Assembly: GCA_029204225.1 (NCBI GenBank)
Contig: CM055097.1
Coordinates: 43,862,942-43,926,941 of the forward strand
Origin: Diphasiastrum complanatum
Taxonomy: Eukaryota > Streptophyta > Lycopodiopsida > Lycopodiales > Lycopodiaceae
Reading direction: 5' to 3'
DNA: 64,000 nt
Below are positions 12,385 through 21,430 of this stretch, piece by piece. The position numbers were made by a program, and so were the translations under genes. Position 1 is the stretch's first letter. Each line of letters begins with the position of its first letter. The notes beneath the pieces are model-generated. The model saw only the letters and a program-made list of their open reading frames with translations. It had not been told where the DNA came from and made no database searches.

Positions 12385-13283
12385 TATAGAACAACTGATC
12401 AGACAGATCTTGATTCTACTAACAAAACGCGCAGTTTACTTGACAAAGGATAAAAAACGAACGCAAACTCGAAACATTTTTATTCGTCATCAACCTCGAA
12501 GGATCTGCAAACTTTGTCTTGCAGTCAACTCGAAACATTCTTGAAAGATTCGAGAACAAAATCTTGTTGCGAAATATTTTGTTTCTTGTTCAAACCTCAG
12601 ATGTCGCGAAATTGTCATGAACAATTTGCAAATTCTTCTGGACTGTTCTTCAAGCTCACCTGTCACGAACAGTTTGCAAAATATTCTAAATTTCTTCTTC
12701 AAGCTCAAAATTATTATCTGTCGTGAACAATTCATGAAAGACGAAAATGTCGCGAAGAGACAAGTGTCGCGAACAATTCGCGAAACACAAAGCTGAGACG
12801 AAAAGATGGACTGTCGCGAATAATTCGCGAACAGAATTTATTCGACCCTATAAACAGAGTATCTATTTGAATATCAACCTTTGTAAACGGTTAGATATCT
12901 ACTGTTACAGAATAAAAATGCCAAAAGACCTGTACATAAAAGGCCAAAAGACCTGTCTTGTAGCAATATAAATACATGTACACTACTCATTGTAATTAAC
13001 TCACTCAATCAGAGACACAACAACGAGATAAGACAACAAGAGATGTATATTGATGATTCAGATTCAGAGTTATAAAAGTTTATTTTTGATCAATAGTTTC
13101 TTATTGTCTTAAGTTGTCTCTTACTTTCGCATATAATTTTCGCATGCATATTCAATTAGAGCTAATATTGTTCTATTAATACATAGATCAGATATAGTCC
13201 CGATTGAAGACACTGATATCAGTTTGATTTATTCAAACTTTCATCGTGTTCTTTGTGGAAGAATAATTACTATTTTTTCTACA
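12385..13283 (+). repeat. 3' LTR of the Copia-1-family derivative
   Basis: 899 bp, starting TATAGAACAACTGATC (first dinucleotide decayed from TG) and ending TTCTACA. It carries several near-palindromes of the form TCGCGAANAATTCGCGA at about 12540-12840 and homology to LTRs at 25975-26902 and 42576-43482. Confidence 0.85.
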
Positions 13284-13444
13284 CTCCTACCTTAACAGCC
13301 TTCAAGGTTGATCAGGATGCAAATCTTATTATATACGATCAAAGAAGTCCTTTACAATACAGAGGAAGGCGAAATAATAAGACAGGAGGTTGTTGCCTAT
13401 ACAGTGATACTGATACAAAAAATAAAATAAAAACTACTAAATAG

Positions 13445-14035
13445 GATTTCAAATGTACATAAATGTGTATATATTACCATCCAAAAAAGTAGATACAATC
13501 TTACATGTAAACAATCCATTTATGAGATTTTTATTGATATCAATATAGACTCCACTGGCTTCTAAGTCTTGATCGAGTGACACCCATTTTCTTTTGATAT
13601 CTTTTCATCTTTGATAATGGAAACATCAGTTCCATATTTGCTTTTCTATTTGATAACAAAAGCACATGGAAGACATTGTAATTCTGCATTTTATATCTCC
13701 ATTTAATTTTTTGTCCCAGCCTTAATCCATAAGTTCAGATAATCTATATCTTTGTGTTCTAACTCTTTTGATAGGCGGAGGGTTGTTTTCTAGCTTGTTT
13801 TAGGTGATTTTGGGGTAGATTTAGCTTGTTTTGTGTGTTTTTTTTGTGCTTGCACTGTTCTTAACTAGTGGAGGAGGTGTAGAAGGGTAGTGGAGATCCA
13901 AAATAGCTTCTAAGGGCTTGGCATCCATTCGCAACATTGGAAAAAAAATTCAAAAATACACTCAAAAATATTTTTGGAAGGAAAAAAGGAGCCAAAATCT
14001 CATTAGATTTTGATTTCTAAAAAAAAGAACTAACC
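13445..14035. other. Spacer after the H3-like gene
   Basis: A/T-rich, with no reading frame or domain I can support. It may contain the 3' UTR of the H3-like gene and then the edge of the element bearing the alternating motif array. Confidence 0.4.
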
Positions 14036-14039
14036 TTCA

Positions 14040-14800
14040 CACGATTGGCAGCAGCTCCAGGGTACTGTCCAAGACCTACATAGAAGTCTGCGAAGGTTAT
14101 CTCCCAACAGATTTTTTTAAAAAAAAATTCATAAAAAATTCAAAAATCTTTTAAAAAATAAAAAAAAATCAAATCTTCATAAGAACCTTTGCAGAGCTCT
14201 TTGAAGTTCCATTTTAGTGAGACAAGGACAGAAAAAAGTCTGCGAAGGTTAAATCCCATGATAAGTGCCTCTGAGAAGATTTTCAAGAAAAAGATGGAAA
14301 AATCAAGCTGAACTCTTGTAGACATCAAAATTTCAAGTTCTAGTGTACAGTCACCTTCGTAGAGAATTTTGCAATTCCATCTCATTGAGACATGGACACA
14401 GAAAAGCCTATGAAGGTTAGTTTGATTCCAAAGAGTTGAAAAGTGGATCTAAGTGCCTAAAAATCACTAAAATCATTATATCCAAAAAATTTACCCAAAG
14501 GTAACTTTCGTAGACCATTCCATTGTCTTCAAAATGTCATTTTACATCAGTGATGAAACCTACGAAGGTTAGTTCCAGCTATTGACTGATCTGTGAGGAA
14601 AAAAGTGATTTTGAACCTTTGCAGGCTGCTATAACTCTTTGATCTATAAGAAAGAATCCTCCCCCTTGGAATAGAGTCATATGCAGCTCTTGACAAGTCT
14701 GCGAAGGTTAGTTCCCAACATATCTGAAGAAAACAAGATTTTTTGACTAAAAAACAATGAAAGAACCTTCGCACAGCCAACCCTCGCACAAGTAACCTTT
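14040..14800. repeat. Array of the motif AACCTTCGCAGA in alternating orientation
   Basis: About eleven copies of AACCTTCGCAGA or its complement TCTGCGAAGGTT. Examples: complement copies near 14088, 14233, 14402, 14554 and 14694; forward copies near 14182, 14350, 14501, 14610 and 14762. Orientation largely alternates, with spacing of about 50-110 bases. The complement copies often extend into GGTTAGTTCCCA. This resembles the subterminal binding-site arrays of CACTA-type transposons or a repeated LTR regulatory region. No terminal inverted repeat was identified. Confidence 0.6.
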
Positions 14801-15028
14801 GTAAATAGGATCAATAGTTATATCTGCACCAGATCCAACTATTGTGAAAATCTCAGGCCAATCAGAATAAGGAGTAAAAAGTTATCAAGGAAAAACCATG
14901 GTAATGGGCCTAAAATCACACTTTTGGCCAACAAACTGATCAAATCCTCATAGATCCAAACAAATTTCCACAAATATCCCAAGATCCAGCTACTATGGAC
15001 TTCTCTGTCGAATAAATTTGAGACCAGG

Positions 15029-15220
15029 ATGATCAGTAACAAGAAGGATTGCAAATCAAGCTCCAAATCTCCTCAAGTTGTAGCCGCGCAAATCGAGACA
15101 GAAGCAAAACCAACAATAATGAATCCAACGGACCAACCTGTACCTGCTGCACCTTTGCAAGCAGTTCGAAGGGAAACTTGTCTTGAGATGCCAAAATATG
15201 ATGGCTTGAAAGATTTGTGA
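15029..15220 (+). pseudogene. Short gag-like N-terminal fragment (tentative)
   Basis: 63 codons ending in CLEMPKYDGLKDL. The MPKYDG string resembles the start of the gag domain of many plant Ty3/Gypsy elements (for example APKYDGKSDP in Tat-A here). The frame stops immediately after. The motif array upstream may be the LTR or leader of the same element. Weak call. Confidence 0.3.
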
Positions 15221-15664
15221 TCAATTCAAATCCAAACCTACTAAGATCTTTGGTTACAAAGACAAGCTAATCCACCAATCTTGCCAATGTAGAAAAATCA
15301 GCATGTACACAACAAATGAGATTCAAACTCTAATACAACTTGATAAAAAATGAACCAAAACATAAATAGAAGCTATTGTCTATACAACAACAATGCCTTA
15401 TTGTATTTCACATGTGTGAACCTAAAAATAACAAATATTGATCATTCTACACATAGAATTGCAAGATATTACAAGTAAAGTGCACCAATGGATAGTAGAA
15501 CCCAAGAGAACCATGTATAAGCATGAATGAGATAAGAGAGAGAGAATCCTTTCTCTTCCCACGAGTTATATCCTTCTATAACAGGTCCTAAACCTAATTT
15601 GCCACTTGGTTTCCCTCCAAAATGTAAACCCTACTATTTTTGGGACTAGATTCAATGTACCCAA
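15221..15664. other. Spacer without recognisable genes
   Basis: No reading frame above 60 codons and no repeat structure seen. It ends at CATTC (15665-15669), the base pairs next to the Copia-2 LTR, which would be its target duplication. Confidence 0.4.
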
Positions 15665-15669
15665 CATTC

Positions 15670-16847
15670 TGTTGGGAGAAAGAGGGTGTGTCGTGTGTGA
15701 GAAACAAAAATAGCTCAAAAAGAAAACGAACACGAAAAAGAAACGAACGAGAAATGAACTCGAATGTAAAGTGTTCGTGCGCAGCGGAATGAGCTACATG
15801 ACTCTTTCCCTAACCATGACTACGCCTATCAGAAATGAACAGAACTTTAGTGAGAAATCACGGTCGTTTTGATTACATAGCCAAACATTAATAAAATACC
15901 AGAAGGATAATTTGTCGTGAATAGCTAGACAAATTATTAGTCGCGAATGATTCGCAAAGAGCTAGACAGAGTTCGACTGATAATCAGTCGCGAATGATTC
16001 GCAAAAGGCAAGACTAAATATTAGTCGTCAACAACTAGACTAATATTAACTCGCTAAAACATATTACCAAATTGAGCAACAAGAAAAGTCAGACAGAATG
16101 AAAAATAATTTAGCAATACTGACACAAATTTGAACGCAGAACATAACAACTTTTATCAGATTAAGTATAGCAAAATATACATGTCAATAATGCGGTAGAA
16201 CACAAGACAATAGTAGACGAAACCGTGTGCTCTACAAAGCTAATTCAATCTGTAAAAGAAATGAAACCTGACAATAAAAAATCAATGCACAAGGCATCTA
16301 CTTCGTCTATCTCTGATAAGTCTCTGATGCTATATTTATACACACTCGATCTTCAATCTCTTAATCGTCAATCGGAATACACAAATGGTATTCAGTATAT
16401 ATACACAATATTACAAGTGTGCAGATGAAGAAAGTACAAAGTGGATGTGTTGTTTGTAGGAGATTGTGGGTGGCTATAGTCGTTGTCAAGTTTGTTAGCA
16501 CAGTTGCATGGGACGAGCGTGAAAAGGGTACGACGCTAGCCTTTGCTGAAGTGAACGTTGGTGAAGATATGAAAAATGCATCACTCTGACAAATTGCTTT
16601 AGGATTTGATTTACAGGGTACCTTCGCTTTTCCTAGGGCACCTTTGACATTTTGTAAGGCAGTGTCACCTTTTTCGCCTGTCACAAAATGCGTGTAAAAA
16701 TACAGTGTCGCGATTCTTTCATCTTTTCTTTGCCTGTGAAAATTTACATGTAAATATGCAGACTACACGACAACATGAGTAAAAATGCAGCATGAATGGA
16801 GGTAGACTAAAATGGGATTTAGAAGAGTAGAGGGGATGAATCCAACA
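15670..16847 (-). repeat. 3' LTR of Copia-2
   Basis: On the minus strand it runs from TGTTGGATTC (16847) to TTCTCCCAACA (15670), 1178 bp, with matching TGTTGG/CCAACA ends. It is preceded by the purine tract AAGAGGAGC. It contains CGCGAATGATTCGC palindromes near 15940 and 15990. The next bases are GAATG; the matching duplication at the 5' end was not found. Confidence 0.7.
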
Positions 16848-17789
16848 GCTCCTCTTAATCTGGATCCATGAATGCCTTGATCTTCAGACTAAGCAATGCA
16901 CAAAATTTGTTGTGTGCATTAACACTTAGTGCTTTCATGAAAATATCTGCAACCATGTCCTATGTTCTACAGTAGGTTAAGCGTACCTCCTTGTTGTGAA
17001 CCTTGCCCATAGATTAACGTCTGATAGTAAATTTTTCAACCAAAATGCTTCCTTAATAGATTGAGAAGCAGCAATGTATTCTGCTTCTGTAGAAGAAAGT
17101 GCGATAGAGGTTTGCTTACGACTGTTCCATGAGATAGGACCGTCGTTGAAGAAGAATGTAAATCCAGATGTGGATTTACGATTGTCTACATCTCCTCCCC
17201 AACTTGCATTAGAATACCCACTGAGCTAATGAAGATTGTCATTGCTGACATCTCCATAGTAGATGCACTGGTCCATGGTAGCTCGAATATACCTCATGAC
17301 TATAATGAGAGCCTTCCAATGGGTAATGCCAATATTAGCCATATATTGGCTGAGTGAGCTTACTGCAAAAGAGAAATCTGGTCTTGTACAGACCATTGCG
17401 TACATGAGAGATCCAAGTATCGATCCATAAAGATACTCTCTCATTTGCTCCTCTTCCTGCTTGGTCTGGAGACATTGGTCCTTTGACAAATGCAGGCCTG
17501 GATCCATTGGTGAGTGAGCTAATTGACAATTTATTAGATTGTATATGTTAAGAATATTGTGAAAATACCTTTGTTGAGTGATGTAAATCAATTGTTTCAC
17601 TCTCTCTTTGGATTTGAATGCCCAGACAGAAGTGAGCTTCGTCCAGATCAGTCATGTCGAACTCTGAAAACAACCTCTGCTTCGAATCCTTGACCATATT
17701 GGTATTGTTGCTGAAGAGCAACATATCATCCACGTATAAGGTGATGATAATGAAGGATTGCTGCACTGACTTGGAATAGACGTTGCAAT
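16848..17789 (-). pseudogene. Copia-2, 3' half (reverse transcriptase palm to RNase H)
   Basis: The minus-strand frame begins ATTGCAACGTC, reading NVYSKSVQQSFIIITLYVDDMLLF; the YVDD catalytic motif is intact. It continues through CLGIQIQRE, GSLMYAMVCTRPDFSFAVS and, past a stop near 17226, SNASWGGDVDNRKSTSG and ALSSTEAEYIAAS of RNase H. It then decays toward the LTR. It starts exactly where the 58264-61111 half stops: joining ...ADC to NVYSK, less one ATTGC, gives a continuous Copia reverse transcriptase. The break is next to a Copia-3 LTR. Confidence 0.85.
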
Positions 17790-18583
17790 TGTTGAAAATG
17801 AAAAATCATCTATCTTGACTTTAGGCTTGCTACAAACTTTTTTCTATGCAAGTATGTTGTTTCATAATGTAAATGCCAAATTTGGCCTACATGGAACTCG
17901 AGCTATATGGGTTTCTCAAGTCTAGCTGGTAATATACAACTTGCATATAGATTGTAGACTTAGAAATGTCATTAATATGCTTGTAGAAACTCGTGGCATA
18001 TCACATGCAATTCTTGTAAGTGATCCATAGTGACATGCAAGACATGCACAAAGTGAAATGGACACATGCATGATGATTTGTACAATTCTAGATAGAAAAA
18101 TGACACTTGGTAAAAGTAGGTAGAAATGCATGCATGAGATGTGGCAAATGTCACTTGGATTCTAGTTTTCACTTTAGATGTGAATGAAAGGTGGATGGAT
18201 GTGGTTCTACCTTGAGCTACCTCAAACTCCATAAATATGTGTAGCTATTCTCATAATTTTTTATGAAGAACCAAGCTTTGAAGCTATTCCATGCCATTTT
18301 GGATCTACACCAATATTTGCTTGAATATCTCTCTCTCTTTGTCTCTCTAACTCGTGTTGAGGCTTATGCTCATACACTAAATTCTTGTACTTTTGCTCTC
18401 TTGAAATCAAAGCTATCATTCTCTGATTCTTAGCATGCTAGATTGTGGTTAAGCAATTAAATTCTATACTAGATCTTGATATTCAATCTAGAATCAGTTT
18501 TTTGTGCTAATCATAAAGCTTAATAAGATCAATCACATTTGTGGATCATTCCCACACATGTGAACTTGTTGGAAATTTTGTCA
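17790..18583 (+). repeat. 5' LTR of Copia-3
   Basis: Starts TGTTGAAAATG, ends TTTTGTCA, 794 bp. It is a close match to the LTR at 61112-61902 in the other orientation. GCAAT (17785-17789) precedes it. It is followed directly by a primer-binding site, so it is a 5' LTR, but its internal region is cut off within about 100-250 bases. Confidence 0.85.
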
Positions 18584-18595
18584 TGGTATTAGAGC
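18584..18595 (+). promoter_or_regulatory. Primer-binding site of Copia-3
   Basis: TGGTATTAGAGC directly after the LTR, one base off TGGTATCAGAGC, the complement of the 3' end of initiator tRNA-Met used by most plant Copia elements. Confidence 0.8.
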
Positions 18596-18699
18596 CAAAT
18601 TAAGTTTTGCATGCTATTATCTCTGACTGTTCAAGAATTTGTGATCTAATTCAAGCAAAAAATCAGTTAATCATTTTTTTATACCTTCCCTTGAAAAGT

Positions 18700-19778
18700 G
18701 TTTGGATCAAAGAGGATAGAATCTGAATTTTCAGGTCTGAACAATGATTGTACGGAATTCTGGAGTGTGAAAATTGAAGAAACAAAATGTTTTTAACTAC
18801 AAAGCCTTGCCAGCTTTCAGCCCTCAACCTGACAAAGATGTTTGCGAACACAAAAGTCAAGAGACACGAAACACGAAAAGTTTTGCAAACACGAAAGTTA
18901 AAGGATCTTTTGCAGTCTAGCACGAGAATCTTTTGCGGTCCAGTATGAGAGAAAGGCAGTCGAGCAAAACGAAACCAACGATAGAAACGGAACCAACGAC
19001 GGAGACGAAACCAACGACGCGACACGAAAAATGTTGCGAATCCCGTTTTGCCCTCACGCTCCAAAAAGTAGCAGCAAGATCTCGCAAGTACCCAAAAGTA
19101 CAGAAATCTGATTTGATGGCATGACGTCAGCAGATACTCCCTAGGTCGTGGCTAATCTGCCACTCTTGTAATTCCCTGATTAGTTGTAGATGCTTAATCA
19201 CTCTAATCTTAGATTTACATAGAGCGACCATACTTACTGGATGATACTTGACATATAGATCAGCAGAGAATACACATACAGTGCAATGAAGTAGTCTGAT
19301 GCTAGTAAGCAATCAAGACAAAATACAGACAACAAGTCCGTCTGCATGCGAGACGGTTCTGTGATTAGGATCCATAGAGATCTATTGTCCGCTAGTAAAG
19401 CGAAATGATTACTCGTGAGAGGATGACATTTCTCTCACGCCAACGCACTGCGTGGATTTGCATGCAATGCTTGAAGGAATCTAAAGAAGATCAATATAGA
19501 TTATTTTTTCTTGTTGTGTCTGATCTCAAATGCAAATGCTTCTGCTGTTAATCGTGTGTCTGAGTTCTCTTGTTCATTCTAATTCCGCACCTTGGTTGAA
19601 ACTATGTTGAATGCTGCATTCATTTTATAAATGTAGATCAACAGTGCCTGACTACATTTTGGAGGACTGTAGGAGTGATTCAACTGGGAGTGTCCAGCGA
19701 TCGCATCTGAACTCCATCCGAAGGCTAAAGAGAGTCGTGGGTGTTGCGACAGCTTCACGAATGCTTCGATCCTCATCA
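18700..19778 (+). repeat. 5'-truncated LTR of Copia-4 (left limit approximate)
   Basis: Sequence up to CCTCATCA before the primer-binding site at 19780. A TGATGAGG-like start matching that end is absent upstream, so the left part is lost. The join to the Copia-3 leader lies somewhere between about 18660 and 18820. It has repeated ACGAAAC/ACACGAAA strings around 18840-19030 resembling the CGCGAA-rich segments of the other LTRs. Confidence 0.55.
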
Positions 19779-19779
19779 G

Positions 19780-19823
19780 TGGTATCAGAGCATATCCCCT
19801 CAATTCATCTCATCAGTGGTATT
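19780..19823 (+). promoter_or_regulatory. Primer-binding site of Copia-4, tandemly duplicated
   Basis: CATCAGTGGTATCAGAGC (site at 19780) is repeated about 30 bases later as CATCAGTGGTATTAGAGCC. The first is the standard tRNA-Met site. The second may be a small local duplication. Confidence 0.65.
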
Positions 19824-19849
19824 AGAGCCGGTTATCCTGTCATATTCTG

Positions 19850-21430
19850 ACATAGCCAAGAAGCTAGCAAATCCAGGAGGCCAAGCATTCAGACAAACAA
19901 CTATCAACAAGACAACAGACTTCAAGAAGCAATGGCTTCAATCAGCAACATGCAGAGCAAGATCTGCACAATACTCGATTCTTCAGGATCTAACTTTCTA
20001 GCCTGAAAAGGTAAGACATCTTTGATACTCAAGGGCAAAGGACTCTTCCCCTGGGTGGATGGCACAGAAGAAATACGTACAACAACAAGCAAGCAGCTAC
20101 ATGAATGGAGGGAGAAAATGATAAGGCAGTAGCTTTGCTATCATCTTCCATCGAAGATAGTCTCACACTTGACCTGGCTACACTGTCCAAGGCTAAGGAG
20201 ATGTGGGATGCATTACTCACCAGATTTCAGACGAAATCAAGAAGTCAGATCATGATGCTAGAAGATCAGCTGAGAAATTTGCAGTGGGATGGAAAAGACC
20301 TCACATCTTTCCTAAGAAAGATGAAGTATCTATTTCTATCACTACATAACTCTGGAACAGAGAATGTTGTGTAAGCTGAGAAGCAGCTCACGTACCTGTT
20401 GAGAGCCTTACCTAGATCATTCCAAACGACCAGAACCCTGCTCGCGAAAGATCCTGCCATGAACCTTGAAAAGGCGATTGTCGAGATTCGAGAGGAAGTC
20501 GAGGTCAGAGAACATCTTGATCACAAAAATGGTTCTGACTAGGCCCTCTATGACAATAGAGAAAAATCCAAGAAGCAATTCAAGCCTAAGAGGAAGTCCA
20601 ATCAGAGGCAGGATCGTGACCAGCAAGCAGAGGGGATCAACAAGAGCAACTGGAAGAAGAAATGGAGGTCGAAACAACAAAGTGCAGACAAGAAGACTTG
20701 CGTGAGATGTAGAAGAGACGGGCATACAGTAGATACATGCTGACTCAATCCCAAATTGAGTGTATCCATTGCCATAAGAAGGGTCACGCAGCCATGGATT
20801 GCCGCCAGAACCCAAGAAATAAATCAGCACAGAACAGGCAGGAGAACAGCAATAGTTCATCCTATGTCGAGGAGCCCGAGAGCTCAAAAATGGGCGAAGA
20901 AAGAACGAACAAAAATTGTTCGACTACCTACATCTGCGAAGACGTGTGCACAACGTCAACATCTGACACACATTAGGTGATCCTAGATTCAGAAGCCACC
21001 TCACACTTCGTGACATCAAGACAAATCATGTCTGATTTCAGAAGTGCAGATCCTTCAAGATTCATAGTTCTTGGAAATAGATCTAGACATGCTTCACTGA
21101 CTTCTACAATGATTGTGGCATCATTTACATAAGGATTGCAGCCTACACACTACAGCACAATGGTGTTGCTAAACAAAAGAACAGGACCCTGATGGAAGAA
21201 GCCAGATGCATGATGGCCTACTCGAAAGCTCCAAGGGAAATGCGGGCTGAAGCAGTAGCTACAGCCGCATACATCCAGAATAGGACATGCAAGTCTGGTG
21301 TCCCTCACACGACACCACATGAGCTATGGTGGGGTAGAAAGCCCAACATGTCTCACGTCAGAATCTTTGGCTGTGCAGCTTATGCACATATTCCTGATAT
21401 AGCTGACAGAGTTCGGAACTGCAGACCATA
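19850..21430 (+). pseudogene. Copia-4 gag, protease start and integrase fragment
   Basis: Gag around 19930-20540 has LSKAKEMWDALLTRF (UBN2-type domain), then two zinc knuckles in tandem, CVRCRRDGHTVDTC (about 20700) and CIHCHKKGHAAMDC (about 20760). A protease-like VILDSEATSHFVTS follows at about 20978; the usual catalytic DSGA reads DSEA. The frame then jumps, with loss of the integrase N-terminus, to LQHNGVAKQKNRTLMEEA and WWGRKPNMSHVRIFGC (about 21140-21400). Several stops and shifts are present. It is cut near 21430 by the chromovirus fragment. Copia-1 also carries two knuckles, so the families are related. Confidence 0.75.

Larger units (their letters stand above)
11179..13283 (+). mobile_element. 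Copia-1-family deletion derivative with both LTRs, inserted in the H3-like gene
   Basis: Begins TGTAGAACA and ends TTTTTTCTACA, flanked by the 5-bp duplication CTCCT (11174-11178 and 13284-13288). The left LTR copy (11179 to about 11885) stops short of the normal LTR end and runs straight into a Copia RNase H fragment, so gag, protease, integrase and reverse transcriptase are gone. The 3' LTR is full length. A purine-rich tract (GAGAGGGAGC) precedes it. It would need enzymes from another copy to move. Confidence 0.88.
9655..13444 (+). pseudogene. Divergent histone H3-fold protein with long C-terminal extension; gene split by a Copia insertion
   Basis: The ATG at 9655 opens MIARTKSTAHAR, like the H3 tail start ARTKQTARKS with the K4 equivalent kept and K9/S10 lost. 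LREIKKLQRSTELLIPKAPF matches H3 alpha-N. IRFAVIAMQALQ...EDYLSQFFEDT matches alpha-1/alpha-2, and VHGKHVTIMSRD matches loop 2/alpha-3. Loop 1 has the length of ordinary H3, not the longer CENH3 loop. The fold ends near residue 125; a basic then acidic Ser/Pro-rich extension follows to a TAG at about 10399. Likely further exons: about 10500-10739 (donor GTAAGTTG), about 10849-11000, and about 11131 onward. The last is interrupted by the Copia element at 11179-13283; removing it and one CTCCT copy restores the frame into 13289-13444. The TAG, a possible frame break and the insertion suggest it is now broken, although the H3 domain is intact. Function unknown. Confidence 0.75.

Noticed and set aside
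14040-14800. CRISPR-like or tandem satellite array
   Set aside because: Copies alternate in orientation, differ in sequence and are irregularly spaced; the genome is eukaryotic.
18584-19823. tRNA genes at the TGGTATCAGAGC strings
   Set aside because: They are primer-binding sites next to LTR ends; no cloverleaf can be formed.
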